Shown piece by piece: positions 10,059 through 20,512 of a stretch of 64,000 nt of DNA. The stretch comes from Nitrososphaerota archaeon (GTDB lineage: Archaea > Thermoproteota > Nitrososphaeria > Nitrososphaerales > Nitrosopumilaceae), in the NCBI GenBank assembly GCA_027315065.1, contig DAHUYT010000001.1:1-64000 (forward strand), read 5' to 3'. Numbering within the stretch: the stretch's first letter is position 1; the number at the start of each line of letters is the position of its first letter. The notes below the pieces were generated by a model that was not told the origin of the DNA, did not search any database, and saw nothing but the letters and a program-made list of their open reading frames with translations. The translations under genes were made by a program, and so were the position numbers.

Positions 10059-11163
10059 TTTTGTTTACCTCAATTACTGCTGCATTTATTGCTTCTTCAA
10101 TGGTATCGAACATCTTTGTTCTAGAACCTTTCAGCATATCTTTTGATTTATCTGCCTCTGAGCCAGACATTCTTGCAAAGACTGGTACATCGACCATCTT
10201 GTTATCATACGCTTTGATAAAGGCAGTGGCAACTGTTGTTGTTTTGACAATGCCTCCATAAAGATTCACAAGTATGCCCCTGACTTTTTTCATCTTGCTA
10301 ATCAAGGTAAGTGCTTCATACACTGTGTCAGTTGTTGCACCGCCGCCAACATCAAGAAAACATGCTGGCTTTCCACCATTGTCAGACAACATGTCTAATG
10401 TAGACATGACAAGACCCGCTCCATTGCCCACTACGGCAATGTTGCCATCAAGCTCAACTAGTGAAAAGCCACTTTTTTCAGCACGCTCCTCAAGTTCTGA
10501 GACTTCTTGGAATTTGCGTAACTCGTCATGCCTAAACATGGAATTATCATCAATTATCATTTTGCCGTCAAGTGCAACAAGTGAATCATCCTTTAACACT
10601 GCAAGAGGGTTGATTTCAGCCAACTCTGCTTCTTTTTCTACTGTAACTTTGGATAATTTTTGAAGTATGTCGACAAACTGTTCAAGTGCCTTGTACTTTA
10701 GCCCTATCTCTTTGCCGATTTCTTCTGCAGTTTTTGTGTCAATATTTCCCAATCCTACTTCGTGTATTATCTGGTTCTTAACAGACTCTATCTCTACACC
10801 ACCTTCTGATGAAGATATCACGGTATAGCATCTCTTACTTCTGTTCAAAAACAACGAAAGGTAAAGTTCTTTTTTGATATCGGCCATTTTTTCAAGCAAG
10901 ATTGCCCTTGTCTTCTCGCCCTTGACTACTTTTTGCATTATTTCTGGATACTTTAATTCAAACTCATCTATGTTGTGGCATTTTTGAATAGCTCCTGCCT
11001 TTCCTCTGCCGCCTACTGCCATCTGGGCCTTGATAACAAATGGAAAACCAAGTTTTTCAGCGTCTTTTCTACCTTGCTCTATATTGGCAGATGTCAATCC
11101 TTGAGGAATTGGAATTCCGTAATCTGCAAATAATGATTTGACCTGATATTCAAGCAAACGCAT
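10051..11163 (-). CDS. sucC: succinyl-CoA synthetase beta subunit
   Basis: MRLLEYQVKSLFADYGIPIPQG, KAQMAVGGRGKAGAI, ANFLDVGGGAT-like CFLDVGGGATTDTVYEAL. Overlaps sucD. Confidence 0.95.
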   Translation of the reverse strand: MRLLEYQVKSLFADYGIPIPQGLTSANIEQGRKDAEKLGFPFVIKAQMAVGGRGKAGAIQKCHNIDEFELKYPEIMQKVVKGEKTRAILLEKMADIKKELYLSLFLNRSKRCYTVISSSEGGVEIESVKNQIIHEVGLGNIDTKTAEEIGKEIGLKYKALEQFVDILQKLSKVTVEKEAELAEINPLAVLKDDSLVALDGKMIIDDNSMFRHDELRKFQEVSELEERAEKSGFSLVELDGNIAVVGNGAGLVMSTLDMLSDNGGKPACFLDVGGGATTDTVYEALTLISKMKKVRGILVNLYGGIVKTTTVATAFIKAYDNKMVDVPVFARMSGSEADKSKDMLKGSRTKMFDTIEEAINAAVIEVNKNG

Positions 11164-11205
11164 GGAAAGATTTCATTTTTATGGTCTTTATAATCTGTAT
11201 GGGTT

Positions 11206-11445
11206 CTACTTCAAATTTGTCTGCTGACAGTCACACATGACTTGATACGTAAAAAATCCAATCAATATCATAATCCGCACAAATTCAATAACCTCAAATT
11301 CTACTTTTACCGCACTTTGTTTTTGATACTTTTCTTCTAGTTTCCTAACTCTGTCTTGTATTGTAAAATATTTGATTGACTCTCTTTTTGGCTTGTCCGT
11401 GATTGTTGCCTGTGACTTGGTAGATGTAACATAATATATCCACAA
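11206..11445 (-). CDS. hypothetical protein (weak)
   Basis: 79-aa ORF with a basic segment followed by a hydrophobic stretch; no recognised family. Confidence 0.25.
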   Translation of the reverse strand: MWIYYVTSTKSQATITDKPKRESIKYFTIQDRVRKLEEKYQKQSAVKVEFEVIEFVRIMILIGFFTYQVMCDCQQTNLK

Positions 11446-11702
11446 TATATCATAGGATTAGGGTTTTATGATATGCTAGGTTAAAAATATCGCTGTTTGA
11501 CTTAATGATCTTCTGTATACTAAGAAAACATGATATCGGTAAAGACTAGGTTGTAAGAGCATCAATACGTAGACATGCGGTAGAAAAGTGAGCAATTAAT
11601 ATTATCAATTACCAAATATCTGAAGGTTCCAGTGACAACATTTCACTTTATTGTTACAAATATTGTAATGACAAGTATCAAATCGGATGATGATCCTTTA
11701 CG

Positions 11703-12032
11703 TTAACTAAATTGCTCTTCAAGCAAGTCTACACAGGAAAGCAAGAGATCTCTGCTTTTTTTCACAAGCCAACTTGGAAACTCTTCTATTGTGAAGACTA
11801 GCTGTTGCTGAAAACTTGGTGGTATGTTTCCTCCAGATGTTACTACTTGCACTATTATGTGGTCTTCAGTCAGAGTACAAACTGTTTCCTGGTATGATTC
11901 TCCTTCCTCCTCCATGCTATTTCTATATAATACAATGGGTATCTTTGTTCTTGCCACGTGGGAAGATCCCTTTTTTAACAATACTTGAAAGTGGGATAAA
12001 AGCCAACCATCAAGAGTTATTTGTTTTGGCAT
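11703..12032 (-). CDS. hypothetical protein
   Basis: 109-aa ORF co-oriented with ileS, with coding-like composition. Confidence 0.55.
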   Translation of the reverse strand: MPKQITLDGWLLSHFQVLLKKGSSHVARTKIPIVLYRNSMEEEGESYQETVCTLTEDHIIVQVVTSGGNIPPSFQQQLVFTIEEFPSWLVKKSRDLLLSCVDLLEEQFS

Positions 12033-12076
12033 GAGAACTGATCTCTGTTTACTTATTTAATTGAATACATAAAACA

Positions 12077-15000
12077 CTACTCAACAGAGATTTGGATTTT
12101 TTGACCATCAAGATCTTCATCCTTGTAATTTTTGGCCTTGTCTGAAAATTCCACTTTTTTTACCCTCACAAGGAAGGCAAGGTCTGATTGCTTTTCGCTG
12201 ACCATTGTGAATGAATCGTCATCAAGACCTAGAATGTATGCCGCGTCGAGAACATCGGTAGGATTGTATCCACGTTCTTTTCTGAGTACCTGCAAACGTC
12301 TTGCTATGTCCCGAACTAGACCTCGTGACATCATTTCGCGATTTCTTGATGTGCTGATGAACATTATGAGTGAATCGCGTCTTGCCATTGCATAGCCTTT
12401 CTGTTCTGTAAAATCTATCACAAAATCACCTTTGTCTAACTCAATTTTGACATTACCAAGATCGAAAATAAACACTCCATTTTTCAATAATCCATCCACA
12501 ATTATGTTAGGATCAGTCTCTGAAAACTTTGTCACAAGACTTCCGATGTTTTGTTTTACTTTTGGTCCTATCTTCTTTCGTTCAAGTTCAACTTTGGGGA
12601 TAATGGGCAATCCAGCTTTTATTAGGTCTGATACACGCTCAAGCCCATCGGATTTTGGCAATTCTGCTATTCTGTATCTTTCTACATTTAGCTGTGATAC
12701 AAGTAAGCCTGACAAAGATTCAAGTTTTTGTTTCTGTGATGGTTCGACACAAATGATCGCTTCATCTAATGGCCATCTTCGTTTTAATTTTCCTTTCATT
12801 CTGGCAGCAGCTGAAACAGATACTGCTTCTTTCATCAAGTCAAATGATTCCTCTATTTTTTCGCTGATAAGTGATTGTTGAGGAGCAGGAAAATCTTCCA
12901 AAAGTATATTCTTTTTTTCAGAAAACATACTGGCATGTAGATACTGCGTTGTAAACGGGCAAATCGGATGAATCAGAATATCAATTGTTCTTAAAACGTC
13001 ATATAGTGTTGCATAGATGGCAAGTCTTCTTTCCCTTGATGATTCGTCCTCTACCCATAATTCCTCTCTAGTGATTGGAATATACACCTGACTTACAGAA
13101 TTTATGATGAAATCATCTATTGCCCTTGCTGATTCGTGGAACCTGCATCTCTCTTGAGATTCTATTACTGAAGAAATCAATTTTTGAAGCTTTGATAATA
13201 TCCAAATCTCTGACTCTTTTAGGAGACCCTTGTCTTTTGCATGTTGTACAGTAAAAGTCATATCATATCTGTCATAATCGCTATTTTGTTTCAGGTAAAT
13301 GTGCAAGTGATATAGCGTACTGAGAATCTGATATGGCCTTGAAACAAGCTCGTCTGTGCTAAAGTTGAGCGGTTCAATTGGACTTGACTTCCACATAAAA
13401 TACAGGCGAATTAAATCTACCGAGTATTTGTTCAGCAACTCTATTGCATCTAGCACGTTACCTTGACTCTTACTCATCTTGTTGCCATTTTTATCAAGCA
13501 CATGTCCTTGAAAGAGGAATGATTTGAATGGGGCAACTTGGGAATCGTTGAATATTACATTTTCAATTAAAAGAGTATATGCCCACCCTCTTGTTTGGTC
13601 TATTCCTTCAGTAAGAAATACTGCGGGAATGTACTCCTGATAGTCTTTATTGGTAAGTGATGCATACGGTGCCGCACCACTATTGTGCCAGGTATCCAAA
13701 ACAAACTGCTCTCTCTCCATTTTTGAATTACACTTGTCACAGTTTATCACTATCCTGTCTATCCACGGTCTATGCATCTCAAAATTTGGCCCATCAGGTA
13801 ACTCCGCAGCAATCATTGTTATGTCGTCTCTTGAGAAGAACCATTTTTGATTACCACAATTTTTGCATTTCCAGAGAGGTAATGGGCAGCCCCAGATACG
13901 TTCCCTTGAGATACACCATGGATGCTTGTCTTTGATTATATCGACAAATCTATTTCTTGGTGGCTCAAAAAAATATTCTACGTTCTCGGCTGCCTTTACT
14001 GCCTTGTCTCCAAGTCTGTCAAGAAAATAAAAGAAACCCCTTCTTGCTAGCCAAAGCAGCTTATGTTGTGATCTCCAGCACAACGGATATTGATGTTTTA
14101 TTTTTCCAATTCGTACAAGAGCGCTTTTTTCTTTGACTGCGCTGACTATTTTATCATCTGCATCTCTTACAAAAAGACCTGCAAAAATTCCAGCGTCTTT
14201 TGTAAATTTTGCCTCATCATCTATTGGATTAAAAATCGGTATTTTTCTTTTTGTTGCAATCTCAAAGTCTTCCTCACCATTTGCAGGTGACAAATGAACA
14301 AGCCCGCTTCCTGTTTTGACATCTACAAAATCTTCTGATACCACTATATGAAAATTGGGGAGAGTGGAACGTTCTTTGAGTCCTGAAATTTCGTCTAAAA
14401 GAGGATGAATGTATTTTTTTCCTTCAAGGGTGAATCCCTTCACTTCTTTGATTATTTTATATTCTTCAACTCGTGCCTCCTTCATGAATTCTTCTAGACG
14501 GTTTTTGCCTACAATCCATACCTCGTCACAGACCTTGGCATGAACATAATATTCATCTGGATTTACTCCAACCATTGTATCAGTAACCAGAGTAAAAGGC
14601 ATGGTAGTCCAGACAATAAGATATAGATCTTCATCTTGTAACTTTACCTTGTAATAGAGAGACGGATCCTGAACCGTGTCATATCCTTGATTTACCTCCG
14701 AATGGCTCAAGGATGTTTGACAGCTTGGGCAATATGCCACTACCTTGTATGCCTCAGAAAGAATTCCCCTTTCATGAGCTTTTTTTAGATACTTCCACTC
14801 TCGTTCGATGTATTCGTCTTTGTATGTCCAATATGCGTTTTTTTGGTTAAATGACATCCCTAATAATTTGTCAGACTCTACCCATTTCTCATTGAATCGA
14901 TGTACGATTTTCTTGCATTCTAAAACAATTTTTTCTATACCTGCCGATTCTATTACCTGCGATTTACTTCCTGATATGCCAAGTTCTTTTTCTGCCTGCA

Positions 15001-15274
15001 GCTCAACTGGTAGACCCTGTGTATCCCAACCCGCATTGAAAATAATCTTATATCCACGAAGAGTCATGTATCTGTACCACAAATCCTTCATTATTCTGCC
15101 ACGAAGGTGACCTGCATGGGGAGTCCCATTCATGGTGGGAGGACCTTCTATGAAAGCGATTTTTTTTGTTTTATTTGTAGACTCAAAAATTGATTTCTCT
15201 AAATCAATACCTGATAATTGCTGTTTTACTTCGTCTTCTATTTTCTTTGGATTGAAATCACTTGAGATCTGCAT
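12077..15274 (-). CDS. ileS: isoleucyl-tRNA synthetase
   Basis: GPPTMNGTPHAGHLRGR (HIGH), GWDTQGLPVE, DKNGNKMSKSQGNV (KMSKS), CKNCG and CDKC zinc motifs. Confidence 0.97.
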   Translation of the reverse strand: MQISSDFNPKKIEDEVKQQLSGIDLEKSIFESTNKTKKIAFIEGPPTMNGTPHAGHLRGRIMKDLWYRYMTLRGYKIIFNAGWDTQGLPVELQAEKELGISGSKSQVIESAGIEKIVLECKKIVHRFNEKWVESDKLLGMSFNQKNAYWTYKDEYIEREWKYLKKAHERGILSEAYKVVAYCPSCQTSLSHSEVNQGYDTVQDPSLYYKVKLQDEDLYLIVWTTMPFTLVTDTMVGVNPDEYYVHAKVCDEVWIVGKNRLEEFMKEARVEEYKIIKEVKGFTLEGKKYIHPLLDEISGLKERSTLPNFHIVVSEDFVDVKTGSGLVHLSPANGEEDFEIATKRKIPIFNPIDDEAKFTKDAGIFAGLFVRDADDKIVSAVKEKSALVRIGKIKHQYPLCWRSQHKLLWLARRGFFYFLDRLGDKAVKAAENVEYFFEPPRNRFVDIIKDKHPWCISRERIWGCPLPLWKCKNCGNQKWFFSRDDITMIAAELPDGPNFEMHRPWIDRIVINCDKCNSKMEREQFVLDTWHNSGAAPYASLTNKDYQEYIPAVFLTEGIDQTRGWAYTLLIENVIFNDSQVAPFKSFLFQGHVLDKNGNKMSKSQGNVLDAIELLNKYSVDLIRLYFMWKSSPIEPLNFSTDELVSRPYQILSTLYHLHIYLKQNSDYDRYDMTFTVQHAKDKGLLKESEIWILSKLQKLISSVIESQERCRFHESARAIDDFIINSVSQVYIPITREELWVEDESSRERRLAIYATLYDVLRTIDILIHPICPFTTQYLHASMFSEKKNILLEDFPAPQQSLISEKIEESFDLMKEAVSVSAAARMKGKLKRRWPLDEAIICVEPSQKQKLESLSGLLVSQLNVERYRIAELPKSDGLERVSDLIKAGLPIIPKVELERKKIGPKVKQNIGSLVTKFSETDPNIIVDGLLKNGVFIFDLGNVKIELDKGDFVIDFTEQKGYAMARRDSLIMFISTSRNREMMSRGLVRDIARRLQVLRKERGYNPTDVLDAAYILGLDDDSFTMVSEKQSDLAFLVRVKKVEFSDKAKNYKDEDLDGQKIQISVE

Positions 15275-15384
15275 GATAAATGATTGTGATTCTACTGATT
15301 TTATAAAGGTACAATCGAACTTCTGGAGTTATACTACAGAAGGGCAAGTTTGATTATAAACTGCTTTTACTGACCATTTGTATC

Positions 15385-15783
15385 TCATGCCCATATTTTG
15401 ACCGTGCCTTTTTTGCATTTTTCGTAAAGTCTCATCTTGTATAGTTTTTTTTCTAGTTCCTTTTTGAGATCCTTTGGTACTGCTATGTGAAGAGGTATGT
15501 CTTTGCCATTCATCACCCTACCTGTAAATGCCCTTAACTGCGCATCTATGTCGCAATCTCCTTTGATACTTGTTTTAACTTCACCTAGATGTCGTAGTAC
15601 TCCTTTCATACCTTCTAAATCCGGGGTGTATCCATCTCTTTCCTTTGGTTTTGGGAGATTCACGTATTTTTCATCAAAATGTTCTGGCATTCCTGCTATG
15701 TCAATATGTGTTATTGTGATTCCTTGCGATTCTAAAGTGGTTGCCAGTGAATTTAGCATTTTTTGGTGTTCTACCGATGTCAT
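15385..15783 (-). CDS. conserved hypothetical protein
   Basis: 132-aa ORF with a well-formed, charged, soluble-type sequence. Confidence 0.6.
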   Translation of the reverse strand: MTSVEHQKMLNSLATTLESQGITITHIDIAGMPEHFDEKYVNLPKPKERDGYTPDLEGMKGVLRHLGEVKTSIKGDCDIDAQLRAFTGRVMNGKDIPLHIAVPKDLKKELEKKLYKMRLYEKCKKGTVKIWA

Positions 15784-15931
15784 ACTTGTGATATATGTTA
15801 ATGATTAAATTTAGGTATTATTAGATTTTGACTGTACTGTAAGAGGTTATTCTAAATTAGATCTACTAATTTTATCATTACTAACAATCAAAACCAGGAA
15901 GGGAAAAGTCCAACGCCTTTTCCCAATTTTT

Positions 15932-16165
15932 TTATGTGACTCTAAAAATGAGTGCTATGTAGCCTATCAGGACACCTGCAGAGATCAAACCTGCCGATTC
16001 GTAAAATGCGACAGGGTTGGTTCCACCGCCGTATCCTCCAGATTCTGGGTTGATGACAAAGATAGTCACAAGTACACATACCAACATTATTGCAACTGCT
16101 ACTGGCATGTATTCATCATGGCGTTTTCTTTGTTGGATCTTACCCGATGCATCATATGTTGACAT
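15932..16165 (-). CDS. small membrane protein (two predicted TM helices)
   Basis: MSTYDASGKIQQRKRHDEYMPVAVAIMLVCVLVTIFVI...AGLISAGVLIGYIALIFRVT. Confidence 0.65.
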   Translation of the reverse strand: MSTYDASGKIQQRKRHDEYMPVAVAIMLVCVLVTIFVINPESGGYGGGTNPVAFYESAGLISAGVLIGYIALIFRVT

Positions 16166-16263
16166 TATCTTATATGCGTTGTACATAAATATAGGCATAT
16201 ATCAAATTTTTAATATAAATATACAGAAAAATGCTTAATTATTGAACAAATGTTCATTCTTGT

Positions 16264-16710
16264 ATGGCAGTCGATAATCTGGACAAATGCATATTAGTAG
16301 AATTATTGAAGAATTCAAAACGATCCTACCGCCAACTTGCAGGCAAGCTGGGAATTGCACCAGGGACTGTTCTTAAGAGAATAAAAGACATGGAATCAAA
16401 GGGAATAATCAAGGGTTACTCTATAATAATAGATCAAGAAAAACTAAGCTCTCAAATTATTGCTCTGATTGAGATAATTTCATCAGGAGGAAAGTTGGAA
16501 GAAATGGGGAAAAAACTCTCAAAACTTCAAAACATATATGGAGTTTATGAAACTACTGGTTCTCCTGATGCAATTATAATTGGAAAATTTAGAGATACTG
16601 ATGAGCTTGGCAAGTTCGCACGATATCTTTTAGGACTACCATCTGTTAGCAGAACAAACACTCATGTGGTCTTGAATACTGTCAAAGAAGACTTTAGAAT
16701 CCTGATATAG
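16264..16710 (+). CDS. Lrp/AsnC family transcriptional regulator
   Basis: LDKCILVELLKNSKRSYRQLAGKLGIAPGTVLKRIKDMESKGIIKGY, followed by an AsnC ligand-binding domain. Confidence 0.9.
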   Translation: MAVDNLDKCILVELLKNSKRSYRQLAGKLGIAPGTVLKRIKDMESKGIIKGYSIIIDQEKLSSQIIALIEIISSGGKLEEMGKKLSKLQNIYGVYETTGSPDAIIIGKFRDTDELGKFARYLLGLPSVSRTNTHVVLNTVKEDFRILI

Positions 16711-16745
16711 CCGAACTAGATTGTTCCCAAAATTGAAAACTTGGG

Positions 16746-17933
16746 TTATGTCAATGCTATTTTGGAATCAACCTTGATGTGTATCTTCTCACCCGTATGT
16801 TGATGATCATTGTAAATCATCTTGGTTTTGATCCCTTTTTTATTTAGATATCCTTCGAGCAAAAGTGCCCATGGAATTGAATGACCGCTGTTCATTTTTG
16901 ATTCTATTATGAAGTGATTGCCATGTGATTCGTATCTGAGCTGTCCTGAGCATGTAATGTCGAGAGTTGAATCTACCAGGGATATTATCTCATCAAGTGT
17001 TTTTGATTGCAGATCTAACCCGTTTTTCTCCAAGAATACCATGATGTCTATCCCTCTGCCTCTTGAGTTTAGTATTGAATTTAGGACAAATCCAAGACCA
17101 TTTTCATTTATTAATTGTACTATCTTGAGAATCTCTTGTGCGTCTGGCTTTGACATGCCTGAGAAATTATTCGCCTTGATCCCGTTCTTCCAGGCATGTT
17201 CAAAAGTCTTGACCTGGTTTGTACCCAACAGTACATCTGTGGACAGAAATATGGCCCCTTTACCGTTACTGCTATTGATCATGAGAATCTCGGAATCATC
17301 AAAAATAATCGTGTTTTGAGAAACCTCTGCAGTTTTGAGCCTTATTCCTACTGGCAAGTTGTGAAAGGCCTCTGTTCCTACTAGGTTTGATGGAATTACA
17401 ATCTTGATATCGATGTTTTTTCTCAGAGCTATCAATAGTTCTTCCTTGCATTGGGAGATGAGGCTGAGTCCCCATGAATCAATTATTGCATGAATTGATG
17501 TCTTTGAACTATCTATCATTGACTGGAATTGTTTGAATACGTAGTTCTGAGCAAGATGGAAATATCTTTTCTCTTCTGACCCTCTTGCCTTTTTACTGTC
17601 CTCGCTGAGTCGCTTTAGTTTGGTAGTTAGACTGTTCATTGCATTTACGCGGTTTATCTGCTCTTGTATGATTTCATCAAATGCGTCTTCTGGAGCGATC
17701 GCAGTACACATTATTGGTTTACCTTTTGATATTATTGCAATCTTCTTTTTTTCAAGTTTTAGTAACGTTGGATACACCTTAGTTCTGGGCAAGTCGGAAT
17801 AATATGCAAGCTCGCTTGCAGAAATCGTACCCTTTGTAATTAAGGTGACATAGGCCTGTGCTTCGTATTGGCTCAGACCAAACTCTTCCAAACTTACTGC
17901 TAAATCTTGCCCCTTTACCATGGTAGAAATCAT
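16746..17933 (-). CDS. TrmB family transcriptional regulator
   Basis: LEEFGLSQYEAQAYVTLITKGTISASELAYYSDLPRTKVYPTLLKLEKKKIAIISKGKPIMCTAIAPEDAF is the TrmB-type wHTH. Confidence 0.87.
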   Translation of the reverse strand: MISTMVKGQDLAVSLEEFGLSQYEAQAYVTLITKGTISASELAYYSDLPRTKVYPTLLKLEKKKIAIISKGKPIMCTAIAPEDAFDEIIQEQINRVNAMNSLTTKLKRLSEDSKKARGSEEKRYFHLAQNYVFKQFQSMIDSSKTSIHAIIDSWGLSLISQCKEELLIALRKNIDIKIVIPSNLVGTEAFHNLPVGIRLKTAEVSQNTIIFDDSEILMINSSNGKGAIFLSTDVLLGTNQVKTFEHAWKNGIKANNFSGMSKPDAQEILKIVQLINENGLGFVLNSILNSRGRGIDIMVFLEKNGLDLQSKTLDEIISLVDSTLDITCSGQLRYESHGNHFIIESKMNSGHSIPWALLLEGYLNKKGIKTKMIYNDHQHTGEKIHIKVDSKIALT

Positions 17934-18009
17934 CTACTTGTAAGGTAAGCTTAATAGCTAAATTCATTGGACAAAGGCTAAAAAAAATACTAAGCTGTAT
18001 CTTGAGACT

Positions 18010-18027
18010 GTGTCACTGTGGTGACAC
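18010..18027. promoter_or_regulatory. perfect inverted repeat GTGTCAC-tgtg-GTGACAC (candidate operator)
   Basis: Lies in the divergent intergenic region between the TrmB-like regulator and the cdvB-like gene. Confidence 0.45.
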
Positions 18028-18073
18028 GGATAGCTGTAACATGGATTTGATATATCCAAATTCAATCTCGTAG

Positions 18074-18640
18074 TTGAAGATGACAAGATCAAAATGGATA
18101 ATAGAAGACGAGACCAAAAATCAGATTATTCGTGCTAGTACAATAAAACCTAGGCTTGACTATGCAACCACCACTGTGGATGGAATATTGGAAATACTGG
18201 TACAAAAAAGGCTGGATTCTAATGCATCTAACTTGATGCTCTATAGACGATTTGATGGCACTACTGAATCCCTCAAAGCACTTGAAGACGGTATACATCA
18301 TGAGCTGGAAATATCATATGCAATAGAGTCATTAAGACAGGTAAGAAGAAGCCTTGATTCCATTGCAGGCATGGGAAATGTCCCCACTGGTCTTGCTCCT
18401 ATGATATCAATCGTTAGAATAGTCAGATCAAGGATGCTTTCTTTACTGCCGGTAATTGACTTTGAGCTCGGTGAACTATCGCTTCTCTTGTCAGGAGTCA
18501 TTATGGATGCCGCACATCTTGCAAGCTCAAATCTTGATTTTGAAAGAGCAAATGAAGAGTCTAGAAGGCTATTGGATGAAGCTAAATTGATTGCTGACTC
18601 TAAAATATGCAAGCAGTTCCCTAATTTAGATTTCCTGTAA
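18074..18640 (+). CDS. ESCRT-III/CdvB-like protein
   Basis: ESLRQVRRSLDSIAGMGNVPTGLAPMISIVRIVRSRMLSLLPVIDFELGELSLLLSGVIMDA matches the helical core pattern of archaeal CdvB/Snf7 proteins. Directly upstream of the cdvC homolog. Confidence 0.6.
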   Translation: MKMTRSKWIIEDETKNQIIRASTIKPRLDYATTTVDGILEILVQKRLDSNASNLMLYRRFDGTTESLKALEDGIHHELEISYAIESLRQVRRSLDSIAGMGNVPTGLAPMISIVRIVRSRMLSLLPVIDFELGELSLLLSGVIMDAAHLASSNLDFERANEESRRLLDEAKLIADSKICKQFPNLDFL

Positions 18641-18648
18641 ATCTTCTC

Positions 18649-19209
18649 ATGCTGAATTTCTCAAAGGATGACACCGGACAGGATTTATCCAATCCACTTC
18701 TTAGGATCAAGACGTTATCATCCAAGATAGAACAAAAAATTACACAAAAAGACAATGGTGCAGAAGACCTCTTTATCGAGACACTCTCAGTTGAGGAATT
18801 GAAGGATTTGCGTCAAGTAATTCTTGCGTCTGAATATATACTTACAAAATATAAAGACAAAAAAGATCTCAAGGTTTTCTTGGAAGAGTTCATTAACATA
18901 ATAATGAACACCGCAAACTCAGTTAACGTCCTAAAAGGCGAGCTGGAAGACTTGATAATCTCGGCAGAGGTTGTCTTGCAACAGATTCATACATTACATG
19001 ATGACGTAATCGTGAACCTGACCTTTGGGCGTGAACCTAAGATGGGATTAGGTGACTTTGGGATATCTCGTGCACCTGTAATGCCTGTACTAACAGAGCC
19101 TGTAAATGTCACGCCTGTTATACCGCAAACAAGTCCAATTAATTTAACAAATCCTACTAGACGAGCTCACACCAGTGATTACCTAACAAGAACCGAAGTG
19201 GAGATCTAG
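18649..19209 (+). CDS. helical protein with Pro-rich tail, candidate Cdv partner/ESCRT-III-like
   Basis: Helical N-terminal part plus a Pro-rich C-tail PVMPVLTEPVNVTPVIPQTSPINLTNP that could act as a MIM2-like MIT ligand. Sits 8 nt after the previous gene and about 10 nt before cdvC. Confidence 0.5.
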   Translation: MLNFSKDDTGQDLSNPLLRIKTLSSKIEQKITQKDNGAEDLFIETLSVEELKDLRQVILASEYILTKYKDKKDLKVFLEEFINIIMNTANSVNVLKGELEDLIISAEVVLQQIHTLHDDVIVNLTFGREPKMGLGDFGISRAPVMPVLTEPVNVTPVIPQTSPINLTNPTRRAHTSDYLTRTEVEI

Positions 19210-19220
19210 TTGGTAATACT

Positions 19221-20405
19221 ATGAGTCTAGCACCGCAAGAATTAGAAAATAGCGCAAGCAGGTTTGCTGCAGAGGCTATAAAACTTGATTCGCAAGGTGC
19301 ACGTGGTATGGCAATCTCTAATTATCAGAGGGCCATTGAGTCACTCACAAAGCTAATTCATCTATATCCTGAAAACAAACTAAATAGAGTCTATCAGGAA
19401 CGTGTTGCAGCATATCAGAATCGTATCAAAGCACTACAAATGAACAATGTTGACATTGAACCTGCTGTTGATCCAAAGGCAAGTCCAGAAGAGCAGAAAC
19501 AGTCTCTGACAAAAAATGAACTTGATTCGTTAATAATGAAGGAAAAACCAAACGTCAGCTGGGCAGAAGTTATAGGACTAGATGATGCAAAAAACGCATT
19601 ACGTGAATCCATTGTTTATCCTGCTAAACGCCCGGACCTATTTCCGCTTGGATGGCCAAGGGGAATCTTGCTTTATGGTCCTCCTGGGTGTGGCAAGACA
19701 GTACTAGCCGCCGCAACCGCAAGTGAGATTGATGGATATTTCATTAATGTGGATGCCGCATCCATGATGAGCAAATGGTTAGGGGAGGCAGAAAAGAACG
19801 TTTCAAAGTTGTTTACTATGGCAAGAGGAATGGCCGAAAAAGAAGGATTGCCAGTAATATTGTTTATTGATGAAGTGGATTCACTTCTTGGAAACCGTAA
19901 TAGTGAGATAGGAGGAGAGATTAGAGTCAAAAACCAGTTCTTAACAGAGATGGACGGTATCAACGGAAAAGGAAAAGATCTCAAGCTCTATGTCATAGGC
20001 GCAACAAACAAACCTTGGAGTCTTGACTGGCCATTTCTCAGGAGATTTACAAAAAGAGTCTATGTATCTCTACCAACACTAGACGCACGAGTTAATCTTT
20101 TTGAGCTTTATACTGCACCTCTTCAAAAGGATGAAAAAGTAAAACCATCCGAGCTTGCAAAACTGGCAGACGGATATAGCGCAAGTGACATAAAAGATAT
20201 TTGTCAATCTGCGCAGTTGATGGTTGTAAATGACTTGTTTCATTCGCCAGAATTTAAAGACCCTGTAGTAGGGGAAGATAAATTACAACCTCGTCCTATT
20301 ACCATGCCTGACTTTAAGGAAATTATTACAAGAAGAAAACCAAGTGTCAGCATGGAAATGATTCGTGCCTACTACAAGTGGAGCGATCAATTCAAAGCCC
20401 TGTAG
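19221..20405 (+). CDS. cdvC: CdvC, Vps4-like AAA ATPase with N-terminal MIT domain
   Basis: N-terminal MIT repeat, then AAA: GILLYGPPGCGKTVLAAATASEIDGYF, ILFIDEVDSLLG, VIGATNKPWSLDWPFLRRFTKRVY. Confidence 0.93.
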   Translation: MSLAPQELENSASRFAAEAIKLDSQGARGMAISNYQRAIESLTKLIHLYPENKLNRVYQERVAAYQNRIKALQMNNVDIEPAVDPKASPEEQKQSLTKNELDSLIMKEKPNVSWAEVIGLDDAKNALRESIVYPAKRPDLFPLGWPRGILLYGPPGCGKTVLAAATASEIDGYFINVDAASMMSKWLGEAEKNVSKLFTMARGMAEKEGLPVILFIDEVDSLLGNRNSEIGGEIRVKNQFLTEMDGINGKGKDLKLYVIGATNKPWSLDWPFLRRFTKRVYVSLPTLDARVNLFELYTAPLQKDEKVKPSELAKLADGYSASDIKDICQSAQLMVVNDLFHSPEFKDPVVGEDKLQPRPITMPDFKEIITRRKPSVSMEMIRAYYKWSDQFKAL

Positions 20406-20512
20406 ATTATAAAACTCATCTCCGCAATTTGTCTTTGAAACCAAGAAACAAACATCGAATATAGATCGGCGTAAAACTTTGGCATAAAACTTAAATTCGC
20501 ATTATTCTGAAG

